64,000 nt of DNA from Massilia sp. TS11. GTDB taxonomy: Bacteria > Pseudomonadota > Gammaproteobacteria > Burkholderiales > Burkholderiaceae_D. Made by a program: the position numbers and the translations under genes. A model generated the notes under the pieces. The model was not told the DNA's origin. It did no database searches and saw only the letters and a program-made list of their open reading frames with translations. This document shows positions 9,752 through 22,100 of the stretch, piece by piece (the stretch's first letter is position 1; every line of letters starts with the position of its first letter). The stretch spans positions 1 to 64,000 of the forward strand of contig NZ_JAKLTS010000008.1 in the NCBI RefSeq assembly GCF_022012445.1, read 5' to 3'.

Positions 9752-10616
9752 GGGCCAGCTTCCCCGCATAGTCTTTGGCGAACTGCCAGGCCACCCGGCC
9801 CGAACGCGAGCCGCGCCCCAGCGCCCAGCGCAGGGCCTCGGGCCGGGCCGCCGCGATCTGATCCGCGCTGCAGCCGAAATGCCGGAGCCAGTGGGCGCAG
9901 ATGTCCAGGTATTCGTCCTGGCTGAACGGGTAGAAGGACAGCCACAGGCCGAAGCGCTCGGACAGGGAAATCCTTTCCTCCACCGTCTCGCCCGGATGCA
10001 GGTCGCCATCCTCGGTATGCCGGTAGCTGGCGTTGTCGCTCATCTTTTCGGGCAGCAGGTGGCGCCGGTTCGAGGTCGCGTAGATCAGCACATTGTCGCT
10101 GGCCCCGGCGATCGAGCCGTCGAGCGCCACCTTGAGGGCCTTGTAGCCGCTCTCCCCTTCTTCGAACGACAGGTCGTCGCAGAAGATCACGAAACGCTCG
10201 GGCCGCCCGGCCACGAGGTCGACGATATCGGGCAGGTCGGCCAGGTCGTCCTTGTCGACTTCGATCAGGCGCAGGCCGGCGTCCGCGAACTGGCCGAGGC
10301 AGGCCTTGATCAGCGAGGACTTGCCGGTCCCGCGCGCGCCCGTCAGCAGCACATTATTGGCCGGACGCCCGGCCACGAACTGGCGCGTGTTCTGCTCGAT
10401 CGCCGCCTGTTGCGGGCCGATGTGCTGCAGATCGGCGAAGTCGATGCGGGCCGGATGCAGCACTGGCTGCAGACTGGGCAGCCCGCCCGCGCGCTTGCGC
10501 CAGCGGAAGGCAAAGCTCAGCTGCCAGTCCGGCGCGCGCAGGGGCTGCGGCAGGGTCTGCTCGAAGCGGGCCAGGACGGCCTCGGCCCGGGCCAGCAGCT
10601 GTTCCAGCGCCGTCAT
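9744..10616 (-). CDS. DUF815 AAA-type ATPase
   Basis: 290 residues. A Walker A (LLTGARGTGKSS) lies near residue 90 and a Walker B-like stretch (RFVIFCDDLSFE) near 145, followed by a sensor-like IYATSNRRHLLPE. This is the conserved DUF815 ATPase that sits between argJ and mutT in many betaproteobacteria. The function is not established. The start overlaps the argJ stop by one base (TGATG). Confidence 0.9.
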   Translation of the reverse strand: MTALEQLLARAEAVLARFEQTLPQPLRAPDWQLSFAFRWRKRAGGLPSLQPVLHPARIDFADLQHIGPQQAAIEQNTRQFVAGRPANNVLLTGARGTGKSSLIKACLGQFADAGLRLIEVDKDDLADLPDIVDLVAGRPERFVIFCDDLSFEEGESGYKALKVALDGSIAGASDNVLIYATSNRRHLLPEKMSDNASYRHTEDGDLHPGETVEERISLSERFGLWLSFYPFSQDEYLDICAHWLRHFGCSADQIAAARPEALRWALGRGSRSGRVAWQFAKDYAGKLAHE

Positions 10617-11842
10617 CACGAGCGGTAGTCGGCGTTGATCGACACGTAGTCGTGCGACAGGTCGCAGGTCCAGATGGTGGCGCTGGCGCCGCCGCGCGCC
10701 AGCTTCACGCGCACCGTGATCTCGGCCTGCTGCATCACGCGCTGGCCGTCGGCTTCCTGGTAGGCCGGGTTGCGGCCGCCGTCGCGCGCGACCCAGACAT
10801 CGTCCAGATAAAGATTGATCTTGCTGACGTCCAGATCCTCGACGCCGGCATAGCCGATCGCCGCCAGAATCCGGCCCAGGTTCGGGTCGGACGCGAAGAA
10901 GGCCGTCTTCACCAGCGGCGAGTGGCCGATCGCGTAGGCGATCTGGCGGCATTCCTCGACGCTGCGGCCGTCTTCCACGGTGATCGTGATGAATTTGGTG
11001 GCGCCTTCGCCGTCGCGCACGATGGCCTGGGCCAGGAAGCGCGCCAGATCGGTCACGGCGGCGCGCAGCTGCTGGTATTCGGGCGAACTGGTGCTGTTCA
11101 CTTCAAGGGTGCCGGCGCCGGTGGCGATCAGCATGAAGGAGTCATTGGTCGAGGTGTCGCCGTCGATCGTGATGCAGTTGAACGAGTGGTCGGCCGCATG
11201 GCGCACCAGTTCCTCCAGCACCGGCTGGCTGACGCGGGCGTCGAAGGCCAGATAGCCGAGCATGGTGGCCATATTCGGCTTGATCATGCCGGCGCCCTTG
11301 GAGATGCCGCTCAGCGTCACCGTGTGGCCGCCGATCACGGCCTGGCGCGAGGCGGCCTTCGGCTGGGTATCGGTGGTCATGATGGCCTCGGCCGCGGCAA
11401 ACCAGTTGTCGGCCTTGGCATTGGCGATGGCGGCCGGCAGGGCCGCGACGATCTTCTGGACCGGCAGCGGCTCGAGGATCACCCCGGTCGAAAACGGCAG
11501 AATCTGTTCCGGCTGGCAGCCCAGCAGGCCGGCCAGGGCGGCGCAGGTGGCCTGGGCATTGGCCAGACCCGGTTCGCCCGTGCCCGCATTCGCATTGCCG
11601 GTATTGACCACCAGCGCGCGCACGCCGCGGCCGCTGGCCAGGTGGGCTTTGGCCACCTGCACGGGCGCCGCGCAGAAGCGGTTCTTGGTGAACACGCCGG
11701 CCACGGTGGCCGTCGGGGCCAGCTTCATCACCAGCACATCCTTGCGGCCCGGCTTCTTGATGCCGGCTTCGGCATAGCCGAGTTCGATACCAGGGACGGG
11801 CGCCAGCTCGGCGGCGACAGGCAGGGGGGAATTGACGGCCAT
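10616..11842 (-). CDS. argJ: Bifunctional ornithine acetyltransferase / N-acetylglutamate synthase ArgJ
   Basis: Arginine synthesis enzyme that transfers the acetyl group of N-acetylornithine to glutamate; it can also use acetyl-CoA when bifunctional. 408 residues. The self-cleavage site is visible in [16 protein letters not shown], where the threonine of ATML becomes the N-terminal nucleophile of the beta chain. The C-terminus ([12 protein letters not shown]) is typical. First gene of the leftward argJ-ATPase-mutT-dadA group; GAGAGAAG precedes the ATG. Confidence 0.96.
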   Translation of the reverse strand: MAVNSPLPVAAELAPVPGIELGYAEAGIKKPGRKDVLVMKLAPTATVAGVFTKNRFCAAPVQVAKAHLASGRGVRALVVNTGNANAGTGEPGLANAQATCAALAGLLGCQPEQILPFSTGVILEPLPVQKIVAALPAAIANAKADNWFAAAEAIMTTDTQPKAASRQAVIGGHTVTLSGISKGAGMIKPNMATMLGYLAFDARVSQPVLEELVRHAADHSFNCITIDGDTSTNDSFMLIATGAGTLEVNSTSSPEYQQLRAAVTDLARFLAQAIVRDGEGATKFITITVEDGRSVEECRQIAYAIGHSPLVKTAFFASDPNLGRILAAIGYAGVEDLDVSKINLYLDDVWVARDGGRNPAYQEADGQRVMQQAEITVRVKLARGGASATIWTCDLSHDYVSINADYRS

Positions 11843-11974
11843 GGGCTTCTCTCAGATCAGAAAAAACGAAAACCCCTATTGTAACGCGCCCGCGCCGGCC
11901 CTTTGCCCATGCAAATTTGCTGACTGTCCATACCCGGCAGTGATACCCTTGCCGTGTTTCCAAGGAGCCCTGCG

Positions 11975-13987
11975 GTGAGCCTGTCCCTGCGTGCCAAATT
12001 TCTGCTCTCCAGCGGCCTGGTCCTGGCGCTGGTGGTCAGCCTGCTGATCTGGAACAGCCTGCGCCTGCTCGACAATGCGGTCAGCAAGAATGCCGACCGC
12101 GTCGCCCACGAATACGCGGTCACGCTCAATCTCTCGCTCAGCCCCTACGCCAGCAGCGGCCGCCTGAACGACATCCGCAGCTATCTGCAGGAAATGCTGT
12201 CCGACCCGCGCGACAGCTTCGTGCGCTACATCGCCGTGCTCGACCCGGCCGGACGGCCGCTGCTGCAGGTGGGCCAGCCGCCGAACCAGCTGCCGGCCCT
12301 GTTCCGCACGCCGGCCCTGCGCCAGGCCGAAGGGCTGAGCACGGTCCAGACGGGGCGCGTGCTGCATGCGCGCAGCCCGCTGCTGCTGAAGGACAATGCC
12401 ATCGGTGCTCTGCATTTCGGCATCTCGACCGAAGACCTCGACAAGGCGCGCGACGAAGTCCTGCTGCAGGGCGGCGCCATCGCCGCGGTCGGCTTTGTCA
12501 GCGGCCTGCTGCTGGTGGTGGCCTTCACAGCCGGGATCGGCCGGCGCCTGCGCGCCCTGTCCGAGCAGGCGCGCGGCCTGGTGCTCAGCCATTTCGACCT
12601 GGCCCTGCCGGCGCGCGGCGGCGACGAGCTCGACGTCTTCAGCCATTCGCTGCAGACCCTGACGCGCGCGCTACAGCGGCGCATGGGCGAACTGGACGCG
12701 GCCGAGCAGCGCCTGCGCGAATCGGAGGCGCGCTTTCGCATCCTGTTCGACACCGCCCCGGTCCCGCTGACGGTGACCAATGAGAGCGGCACCATCGTGG
12801 CCATGAACCAGGCCCTGACGCGCACCTTCGGCCTGACCGTGGACGAGGTGCTGGGGCGCCGCAGCGACCAGTTCGCGTTCTGGGACAGCGCGGCCGAGCG
12901 CGAACGCATCTGGGGCCTGTATCAGCGCGAAGGCGTGATCCGCGGCGAGATCGCCAAGACCCGCCTGGCCGACGGCAAGACCGGCGACATTGCGATCTGG
13001 ACCTCCTCGCTGCGCCTCGACGGCGGCCCAGCCGTGGTCTGGGCCCTGATGGACCTGACCGCCGAACTCGAAGCCAAGCGCGCCCTCAAGGAACTCAATG
13101 CCTCGCTCGAGCAGCGCGTGCGCGAACGCTCGGCCGCGCTCGAACGCGCCAATGCCGACCTGTCGGCCGCGCTCGAGAACCTGCAGCGCGCCCAGGGCGA
13201 ACTGCTGGCCTCGGAAAAGATGGCCTCGCTCGGCGCCCTGGTGGCCGGCATCGCCCACGAACTCAATACGCCGATCGGCAACAGCCTGCTGGCGGCCACC
13301 ACCCTGTCCGACCACGTGGCCCAGTTCCGCGCCCAGGTGGCCCAGGGCACGCTCAAGCGCTCGGTGCTCGACGCCAGCCTGGCCGACATCGACATGGCCA
13401 GCCAGCTGATCGCCGGCTCCCTCAACAAGGCGGCCCAGCTGATCGCCTCGTTCAAGCAGGTGGCGGCCGACCAGACCAATGACCAGCGCCGCCGCTTCGA
13501 CCTGCGCAATGTGATCGACGACACCATCGCCACCTTTGCGCCGCGCCTGCGCCGCGCCCAGTGCGAAGTTCAGCTCGACGTGGCGGCCGGGATCGAACTC
13601 GATTCCTACCCGGGCAGCCTGTGCCAGGTGATCAATAATCTGACGACCAATGCCCTGGCCCATGCGTTCGAAGACCGGCGCCACGGCCGCATCACGATCA
13701 GCGCCGACAACCTGCCCGATGGCAGCGTGGCCCTGCACTACGCCGACGACGGCATCGGCATGACGCCCGAGGTGCTGCACCGCGTGTTCGACCCCTTTTT
13801 CACGACCAAGATGGGGCGCGGCGGCACGGGCCTGGGCATGCACATCGTCTACAACATCGTCACGGCCATGCTGGGCGGACGCGTCGAGGTCGACACCACG
13901 CTGGGCCGCGGCACCTGCATCACCTTGACCCTGCCGCGCCAGGCGCCGCAGCGGCGCGGCAGCCCGGAGACCCTGGTCGGCGCCTGA
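11975..13987 (+). CDS. Orphan membrane sensor histidine kinase with PAS domain
   Basis: 670 residues from GTG 11975, chosen because AAGGAG lies seven bases upstream; an earlier in-frame GTG at 11954 lacks this. Layout: TM helix (about 8-30), periplasmic sensor region, second TM (about 168-190), HAMP-like linker, PAS domain (about 248-365, starting FRILFDTAPVPLTV), a coiled coil, a HisKA-type dimerisation helix with His428 in AGIAHELNTP, and an HATPase_c domain with N, G1 (YADDGIGM), F (FDPFFTTK) and G2 (GGTGLGM) boxes. No response regulator gene is beside it, so its partner and signal are unknown. It is divergent from argJ and convergent with the copper-protein gene. Confidence 0.9.
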   Translation: MSLSLRAKFLLSSGLVLALVVSLLIWNSLRLLDNAVSKNADRVAHEYAVTLNLSLSPYASSGRLNDIRSYLQEMLSDPRDSFVRYIAVLDPAGRPLLQVGQPPNQLPALFRTPALRQAEGLSTVQTGRVLHARSPLLLKDNAIGALHFGISTEDLDKARDEVLLQGGAIAAVGFVSGLLLVVAFTAGIGRRLRALSEQARGLVLSHFDLALPARGGDELDVFSHSLQTLTRALQRRMGELDAAEQRLRESEARFRILFDTAPVPLTVTNESGTIVAMNQALTRTFGLTVDEVLGRRSDQFAFWDSAAERERIWGLYQREGVIRGEIAKTRLADGKTGDIAIWTSSLRLDGGPAVVWALMDLTAELEAKRALKELNASLEQRVRERSAALERANADLSAALENLQRAQGELLASEKMASLGALVAGIAHELNTPIGNSLLAATTLSDHVAQFRAQVAQGTLKRSVLDASLADIDMASQLIAGSLNKAAQLIASFKQVAADQTNDQRRRFDLRNVIDDTIATFAPRLRRAQCEVQLDVAAGIELDSYPGSLCQVINNLTTNALAHAFEDRRHGRITISADNLPDGSVALHYADDGIGMTPEVLHRVFDPFFTTKMGRGGTGLGMHIVYNIVTAMLGGRVEVDTTLGRGTCITLTLPRQAPQRRGSPETLVGA

Positions 13988-13989
13988 GC

Positions 13990-14328
13990 CTAGGGGCTGC
14001 CCGGCTTGAGCGCGTCGCAGGCGGCCGCGCATTTTTCGCAGGCCTTAGCGCAGGCCTGGCAGTGGTCCATCTCGAACTGCTGGCATTCGGCCGCGCACAC
14101 GCGGCACAGCATGGCGCACAGCACGGCGGCCGAGCCGAGGAATTCGCTGTCGCGCGCGACCATGCCGGCCAGCAGATGGCACAGGGCCGCGCAATCCATA
14201 TCGATGGCGATGCAGCGCGCCATCGGCGCCGGGTCGTCTTCACGCAGACAGCTGGCGGCGCAGCGGTCGCAGGCCTCGGCACAGGCCGCGAGCGCGGCCA
14301 GGGCCGCCTGCACAGGGTTCTTGGACAT
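13990..14328 (-). CDS. Cytosolic four-helix-bundle copper-storage protein (Csp/DUF326)
   Basis: 112 residues with 16 cysteines arranged along predicted helices (for example CAEACDRC, CAMLCRVC and CAKACEKC). This is the pattern of the copper-storage proteins Csp, in which cysteines line the core of a four-helix bundle and bind many Cu(I) ions. No signal or Tat peptide is present, so it resembles the cytosolic Csp3 type. No other copper gene lies beside it. It ends two bases from the convergent histidine kinase gene. Confidence 0.88.
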   Translation of the reverse strand: MSKNPVQAALAALAACAEACDRCAASCLREDDPAPMARCIAIDMDCAALCHLLAGMVARDSEFLGSAAVLCAMLCRVCAAECQQFEMDHCQACAKACEKCAAACDALKPGSP

Positions 14329-14401
14329 GGGAGCCTCCGCAAAGACTCCAGCCTAAGGGCCAGTCCGCGCGCCTTCTGTGCAGGCACGCACACAAGCGCG
14401 C

Positions 14402-16411
14402 TCAGGGCGCCGGCGTACCGATCTGGGCAGCGAGGAATTGCTCGACGCGGCCCCAGAAGTCATAGCGGTTCTTCGGCAGCGACCAGCCGTGGCCCTCCTC
14501 CGGATACACGACCCAGCTCACCTGCGGATTGACGGCCTTGACCGCTTCATAGAACTGCTTGCCGTGGTAGATCGGCACGCGCAGATCGGAACCGCCATAG
14601 GCCAGCAGCAGCGGCGCCTTGATGCGCGCGGCCTGCTGCACGGGCGAGGTGGCGGCCAGCTGGGCCGCATCCTTGACCGGGTCGCCGACCAGCTGCGGCA
14701 TGCCGTACTGGCGGTAGGCGGCCGACAGATCGGACTGGCGGCTCCAGTGGCCCGTGTACATCAGCTGGATATCGGTCACGCCGGCCCAGGACACGCCGCA
14801 TTTGTACAGGTCCGGGTCATTGACCAGGCCCATCAAGCTGGCATAGCCGCCATAGCTGGCGCCGGCGATACAGATGCGGGCGGCGTCGGCATAGCCCTTC
14901 TCGATGGCCCAGCGCGCACCGTCGGCAATATCGTCCTGCATCTTCAGGCCCCACTGCTTCCAGCCGGCGCGGAAATGCTCATAGCCATAGCCGGTGCTGC
15001 CGCGGAACTCCGGCTGCAGCACCGCATACCCGCGCGAGGCCAGGAACTGCACTTCGGGATCGAATTCCCAGGCGGCGCCGCGCAGCCACGGCCCGCCATG
15101 CACGAGCACCACCAGCGGCAGGCGGGTCCCGGCCGCCTTGCTGCGCGGCAGAGTCAGCCAGCCCGGAATCTCGCGCCCGTCGCGCGCCGTGTAGCGCACC
15201 ATCTGGGTACGGCCGAGGCTGGCCGGATCGATGCCGGGCAGACTGTCGCCGAGCTTGCTCAAGGCCTTGGTCTCGCGGTTGTACACATAGAAGCGGTGCG
15301 GCAGCGCATCGGCAAAACTGTCGATCAGCACCCAGGGCGCGCTGCCCTCGCTGGGCACCGCGATCTGGTTGATGGTGCCCGGCAGCAGGCCATCGACGGT
15401 CTTCTGCAGGGCCTGCAGTCCGGCATCGAACCATTCGGTGCTGGGCGCGTCGGCCACGAAGCGCACCCCGAGCACGCGTCCCTGCCCGTACACGAGCTCG
15501 CCGCGGAAATCGAAGTCCTTGAGGCGCACCACGGCCTGCTCGGACAGCTTGCCGCTGGCAATGTCATACGCAAACAGCGCGCCCTTGTCGCTGCCGCGCG
15601 CCATCGTCACATACACGGTGCGCGCATCGGCCCCGATCGGGCGGAAGCCTTTGCCGCCGACAAAGGCGTCAAACGCGCTGATCTGGCGCCAGCTGCCGTC
15701 CTCATTGCGCAGATGGACTTTGCGCTCGCCGTTTTCGAGCGAGATCGCCAGGCGCGGCTCGCCCGTGGCGTCGAGCACCCAGTCCTGGATGAAGTAAGGC
15801 CGGTTGACCGTCGTGCTGCGGCCGCTGCGCGTGTCGAGCTTGACCAGGTCGACGAATTTGACCGCATCCAGGCCATCGAATTCCGGCTTTTGCAGATACA
15901 CCTCGCCGCCCTTGGCGATGCCGGGCAGGTCGAGCAGATAGTGGTTCCAGGTCAGCTTGTTGCGCGCCTTCAGCTTGAAGCCCTGCACGGCTTCGCTTTC
16001 GTTGTTGGTATCGTGCGCGACCAAGTGACGGAAATCGCTGCCATCGGCATTCACCCCGTACAGGCCGGGCGCCCCCATGGCCTCGCCGATGCCGACGCGC
16101 TTGTCGGTGATATCGAACACCAGCCGGTCGGGCGCCACCCACTGGTAGTCGCCGACATCCATATTGCCGAAGCGCGCCACGATGCGCAGGGCCATGGCCT
16201 GCAGGTCGAGCACGGCAAGCCCGTCGCGCCCGTCGCCCTGGGCCATGCGCACGGCCACATAGCGGCCGTCGGGCGACAGGCTGGGCGTACCGAACTTGGG
16301 ATTGGCGAAGATGGCCTCGATGGCCGGCGCGGCCGCCTGCGCCGGACGGATGGCGGGAGCGGACAGCAGCACGGCAGCGCAGACGGCCAGGAGCAGGCGG
16401 GACAGGGACAT
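14402..16411 (-). CDS. Exported S9 (prolyl oligopeptidase family) serine peptidase
   Basis: 669 residues from the ATG at 16411; a signal peptide is visible (LLLAVCAAVLL, cleavage after PAQA). An N-terminal beta-propeller-like part (about 40-410) precedes an alpha/beta hydrolase catalytic domain. The nucleophile is Ser519 in GASYGGYAS; the Asp (GGSDLRVP) and His (EEGHGW) of the triad follow. The layout is that of dipeptidyl/acylaminoacyl peptidases of the S9C type. Likely periplasmic; substrate unknown. It lies downstream of the secA terminator, 90 bases away. Confidence 0.92.
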   Translation of the reverse strand: MSLSRLLLAVCAAVLLSAPAIRPAQAAAPAIEAIFANPKFGTPSLSPDGRYVAVRMAQGDGRDGLAVLDLQAMALRIVARFGNMDVGDYQWVAPDRLVFDITDKRVGIGEAMGAPGLYGVNADGSDFRHLVAHDTNNESEAVQGFKLKARNKLTWNHYLLDLPGIAKGGEVYLQKPEFDGLDAVKFVDLVKLDTRSGRSTTVNRPYFIQDWVLDATGEPRLAISLENGERKVHLRNEDGSWRQISAFDAFVGGKGFRPIGADARTVYVTMARGSDKGALFAYDIASGKLSEQAVVRLKDFDFRGELVYGQGRVLGVRFVADAPSTEWFDAGLQALQKTVDGLLPGTINQIAVPSEGSAPWVLIDSFADALPHRFYVYNRETKALSKLGDSLPGIDPASLGRTQMVRYTARDGREIPGWLTLPRSKAAGTRLPLVVLVHGGPWLRGAAWEFDPEVQFLASRGYAVLQPEFRGSTGYGYEHFRAGWKQWGLKMQDDIADGARWAIEKGYADAARICIAGASYGGYASLMGLVNDPDLYKCGVSWAGVTDIQLMYTGHWSRQSDLSAAYRQYGMPQLVGDPVKDAAQLAATSPVQQAARIKAPLLLAYGGSDLRVPIYHGKQFYEAVKAVNPQVSWVVYPEEGHGWSLPKNRYDFWGRVEQFLAAQIGTPAP

Positions 16412-16471
16412 GGTGTGATGAATATGCAATTTTAGGAAAATCGCATTATTCATCAGACATGCCAAAACAAC

Positions 16472-16493
16472 AAGGGGCGCCGCAGCGCCCCTT
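16472..16493 (-). terminator. Rho-independent terminator after secA
   Basis: A perfect nine-base-pair G+C-rich hairpin (AAGGGGCGC / GCGCCCCTT, loop CGCA) lies eight bases past the secA stop. Reading leftwards it is followed by GTTGTTTTGG, a U-rich tract. It closely resembles the terminator at 23045. Confidence 0.85.
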
Positions 16494-16500
16494 GGGAGGA

Positions 16501-19260
<2,760 letters not shown>

Positions 19261-19287
19261 AGTGTTGAGCAAGTCAAAGGCCAAAAA

Positions 19288-19343
19288 GATATCAAAATGA
19301 TATCCAACTGCGGCCGATCATGGCAAAAAAGACCGACATTTTA
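19288..19343 (-). promoter_or_regulatory. secA upstream region: GATATC repeat and -10-like box
   Basis: Two GATATC sites five bases apart (19288-19304) form a small palindrome 28 bases upstream of secA. A -10-like TAAAAT on the minus strand (19338-19343) lies further up. No convincing -35 is seen, so the promoter call is weak. Confidence 0.25.
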
Positions 19344-19404
19344 TCATGCGAACCGGCCGCACATGGGGATGGCCGGGAGCGATTACAAGCCTTGCCACCC
19401 ATAA

Positions 19405-19479
19405 AAATCGGGGTCAGACCCCAATTTGTCGGGTTGGCAAAATTTCCAGTAGGGGAAATCGGGGTCTGACCCCGATTTT
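19405..19479. repeat. Pair of GGGGTCTGACCCC repeats between secA and dciA (copies C1, C2)
   Basis: Copy C1 (19405-19427) and copy C2 (19457-19479) are separated by 29 bases. C2 is a perfect palindrome by itself (AAATCGGGG-TCTGA-CCCCGATTT with central mismatch). C1 is followed by a diverged form of the tail seen after copy A. C2 is followed by ATTCTGTGGTAATGTTCGGG, similar to what follows B2 upstream of the acetyltransferase. Confidence 0.88.
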
Positions 19480-19501
19480 ATTCTGTGGTAATGTTCGGGC
19501 C

Positions 19502-19990
19502 ATGAGCCAACGTCCCTATACGATCTTCGGCACGCGCGACAAGCCGACGGCCTTTGGGGCCAGCCATTTTTTGCGCGGCGATGCGCGCCTGGCGCGCCTG
19601 CTGCCGGCCGCCGAACGCATGGCCCGCCTGCAGCGCGATGTGGCCGCCGTGCTGCCGCAACTGGCCCAGCTGGCGGCCGTGCTGTCCTTCGAGAGCGGCT
19701 GCCTGGTGCTGGCCGTGCCGAACGCGGCGGTTGCCGCCAAACTCAAACAGCAGACCCTGAAACTGCAGCAGGCCCTCGGCCAGCGCGGCTGGGCCGTCGA
19801 GCAGGTGCGCCTGAAAGTGCAGGTGATGCCGCCGCCGGCGCCGGAAACCCGCGCCGGCTCGCTCGAACTGTCGCCGGCCGCCGTGCGCGCCTTCGATGAG
19901 CTGGCCCACACGCTCGAACCTTCGGCCCAGAACGCCACGCTGATCGGCGCGCTGCAGCGCCTGACCGCGCGCCGCCAGGGCCGTGGCTGA
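19502..19990 (+). CDS. dciA: DciA (DUF721) replicative helicase loader/operator
   Basis: 162 residues from ATG 19502. The DUF721 domain covers about residues 15-110. DciA is the widespread ancestral operator of the DnaB helicase in bacteria lacking DnaC. The position next to secA and lpxC is the usual one in betaproteobacteria. The frame is open further upstream to 19346, but that stretch is made of repeat copies and is not coding. The end overlaps the next gene by eight bases. Confidence 0.88.
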   Translation: MSQRPYTIFGTRDKPTAFGASHFLRGDARLARLLPAAERMARLQRDVAAVLPQLAQLAAVLSFESGCLVLAVPNAAVAAKLKQQTLKLQQALGQRGWAVEQVRLKVQVMPPPAPETRAGSLELSPAAVRAFDELAHTLEPSAQNATLIGALQRLTARRQGRG

Positions 19991-21149
19991 GGAACGCCTC
20001 GCCCACATCGACGCCCTGCGCGGGCTGGCCCTGGCCGGCATCGCCCTCGTCCATTTCGCCGATGGCTTCGCCGCCGGGCCGCTGCCGCCTGCGCCGTCCG
20101 ATGCGCTCAGCAGCGCCCTGATGCAAGTCGTTGAGAGCTTCATCAGCAACAAGGCCTATGCCCTGTTCGCGTTTCTGTTCGGCTTTTCTTTCTACCTGCA
20201 GATGAGCGCCTACGGGCGGCGCGAACGCCATCCGGACCTGCGCTACGCCTGGCGCCTGGTCCTGCTGTTGCTGCTCGGCGTGCTGCACGGCCTGTTCTGG
20301 CTGGGCGACATCCTGCTGATCTTCGCGCTGCTGGGCTTTGGCCTGATGGCGCTGCGCCGCGCCGACGATGAGGTGCTGCTGCCACTGGCCTTTGCCCTGG
20401 TGCTCAACCTGCCTGGCATCTGCTGGGACATCGTCGCCGCCGTGGCCGATCTGCCGCCCCTGCCCGAGCTGTTCGATCCGCACGCCTATCTGCGCGTGCT
20501 GCAGCATGGGAGCCTGGCCGAACTGCTGCGCTTTCATCTCGAGGCGCAGCCGGCCAAGCTCGCTTTCCAGGTCGGCAGCGGCCGTCTGGCGATGACGTTT
20601 GGGATGTTTGCGCTCGGCCTGTGGGTCGCCCGCAATGGCTGGCTGCAGGCGCCCCAGCAATACCGCCACGGCCTGCGCACGGCGGCGCTGGCCGGCCTGC
20701 TGGGCCAGCTGGCCATGCTGGCCGTGGCCATCGTCTTCCATATGCTGGCGGCGGCCTTCCAGTGGCATTCGCCGCTGAGCGCGCTGGTGTTCGGCCTGTT
20801 CGGCAGCGTGCACACGCTCGGCATGGTGACCATCTACGTGGCCGGGCTCACGCTGCTGATGGCGCAGCCGCACTGGCATGCGCGCCTGGCCTGGCTGCTG
20901 CCGGCCGGGCGCATGAGCCTGAGCGTGTATCTGGCCCAGACCGTGTGCGGCCTGCTGCTGTTCTATGGGATCGGTCTGGGGCTCGTGCAGAAAACGCCGC
21001 AGGCGCTCAATCTGCTGCTGGGCGCCCTGTGCTTCGGCGCCCTGGCCTGGGCCAGCCGCTGGTGGCTGGCGCGCTATCGCTACGGGCCGCTCGAATGGGC
21101 CTGGCGCAGCGCCACCGCCCTGCGCCCGCTGCCGCTGAAACTCAGTTAA
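19983..21149 (+). CDS. DUF418 multi-pass inner-membrane protein
   Basis: 388 residues, start GTG 19983 within the end of dciA. The N-terminus [20 protein letters not shown] is the family opening. Several hydrophobic helices follow (about 110-130, 190-220, 235-260, 270-300), and the C-terminal part (from about residue 230) is the DUF418 domain, with [13 protein letters not shown]. Members are predicted acyltransferase-related or transport proteins; no function is proven. It is convergent with lpxC, overlapping by eight bases. Confidence 0.85.
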   Translation: MAEERLAHIDALRGLALAGIALVHFADGFAAGPLPPAPSDALSSALMQVVESFISNKAYALFAFLFGFSFYLQMSAYGRRERHPDLRYAWRLVLLLLLGVLHGLFWLGDILLIFALLGFGLMALRRADDEVLLPLAFALVLNLPGICWDIVAAVADLPPLPELFDPHAYLRVLQHGSLAELLRFHLEAQPAKLAFQVGSGRLAMTFGMFALGLWVARNGWLQAPQQYRHGLRTAALAGLLGQLAMLAVAIVFHMLAAAFQWHSPLSALVFGLFGSVHTLGMVTIYVAGLTLLMAQPHWHARLAWLLPAGRMSLSVYLAQTVCGLLLFYGIGLGLVQKTPQALNLLLGALCFGALAWASRWWLARYRYGPLEWAWRSATALRPLPLKLS

Positions 21150-22077
21150 ACGCCCATTCGCGCGCCAGCTGGCGCACCACGGCGGCCGGCGCATTCGCCA
21201 CTTCGTCGAAGGAGACGATCTCGTAGGCGTCCGGCTGGCGCAGCAGCTCACGCAGCAGTTCGTTGTTCAGGGCGTGGCCCGATTTATGGGCCGTGTAATG
21301 AGCCAGCAGCGGTTTGCCGACCAGGTAAAGGTCGCCGATCGCATCGAGGATTTTGTGGCGTACGAATTCGTCGTCGTAGCGCAGGCCGTCGCTGTTGAGG
21401 ATGCGGTATTCATCCATGACGATGGCGTTTTCGAGCGAGCCGCCGCGCGCCAGGCCCATGCCGCGCAGGCTTTCCACGTCCTGCATGAAGCCGAAGGTGC
21501 GCGCGCGCGCCACGTCGTGCACGTAGGAGACCTCGGCGAAATCGACGCTCGCGCGCTGCGCGGTGCCGTCCACGGCCGGGTGATTGAATTCGATGAAGAA
21601 GTCGAGCTTGAAGCCGTCGAGCGGGCTCAGACGCGCCCATTTCTCGTGCGCGCCGCTACCCTGGCGCACTTCGATCGGGCGCAGCACGCGGATGAATTCA
21701 CGCGCCGCGTCCTGCTCCTCGAGGCCGGCCTGCTGCAGCAAAAACACGAAGCTGGCGGCCGAACCATCCATGATGGGGATTTCTTCGGCGCTCACATCGA
21801 CCACCAGATTGTCGATCCCGAGGCCGGCGCAGGCGCTCATCAGATGCTCCACCGTCGACACGCGCGCGGCGTCCTTGATCAGCACCGAGGCCATGCGGGT
21901 GTCGCCGACCACGTCGGCGCTGGCCGGAATGCTGACCACGGGGTCGACGTCGACCCGGCGGAACACAATGCCGCTGCCCGCCGGCGCCGGGCGCAGCGTC
22001 AGTTCGACCTTGGTGCCGCTGTGCAGACCGACGCCGGTCGTGCGGATCACTTGTTTGATGGTGCGTTGCTTGAGCAT
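21142..22077 (-). CDS. lpxC: UDP-3-O-acyl-N-acetylglucosamine deacetylase LpxC
   Basis: Zinc deacetylase that commits UDP-GlcNAc to lipid A synthesis. 311 residues. Zinc ligands are His78 (STVEHLMSA), His241 and Asp245 (HKILDAIGD); the catalytic His268 is in HKSGHALNN, and PIMDGSA is conserved. It is downstream of the DMT gene on the same strand (23 bases). Normal place near ftsZ. Confidence 0.97.
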   Translation of the reverse strand: MLKQRTIKQVIRTTGVGLHSGTKVELTLRPAPAGSGIVFRRVDVDPVVSIPASADVVGDTRMASVLIKDAARVSTVEHLMSACAGLGIDNLVVDVSAEEIPIMDGSAASFVFLLQQAGLEEQDAAREFIRVLRPIEVRQGSGAHEKWARLSPLDGFKLDFFIEFNHPAVDGTAQRASVDFAEVSYVHDVARARTFGFMQDVESLRGMGLARGGSLENAIVMDEYRILNSDGLRYDDEFVRHKILDAIGDLYLVGKPLLAHYTAHKSGHALNNELLRELLRQPDAYEIVSFDEVANAPAAVVRQLAREWAFN

Positions 22078-22100
22078 CCGGGCATTATAGTCGGGAATAA

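Noticed and set aside
127..11842. Possible inversion of the pilBCD-coaE-zapD-yacG block relative to argJ-mutT, with the repeats as endpoints.
   Set aside because: As far as I recall the convergent arrangement of these two groups is normal, and flipping the interval between the repeats would not bring yacG next to mutT.
19346..19501. N-terminal extension of DciA by 52 residues.
   Set aside because: This part is made of the two intergenic repeat copies; a start at 19502 gives a normal DUF721 protein.
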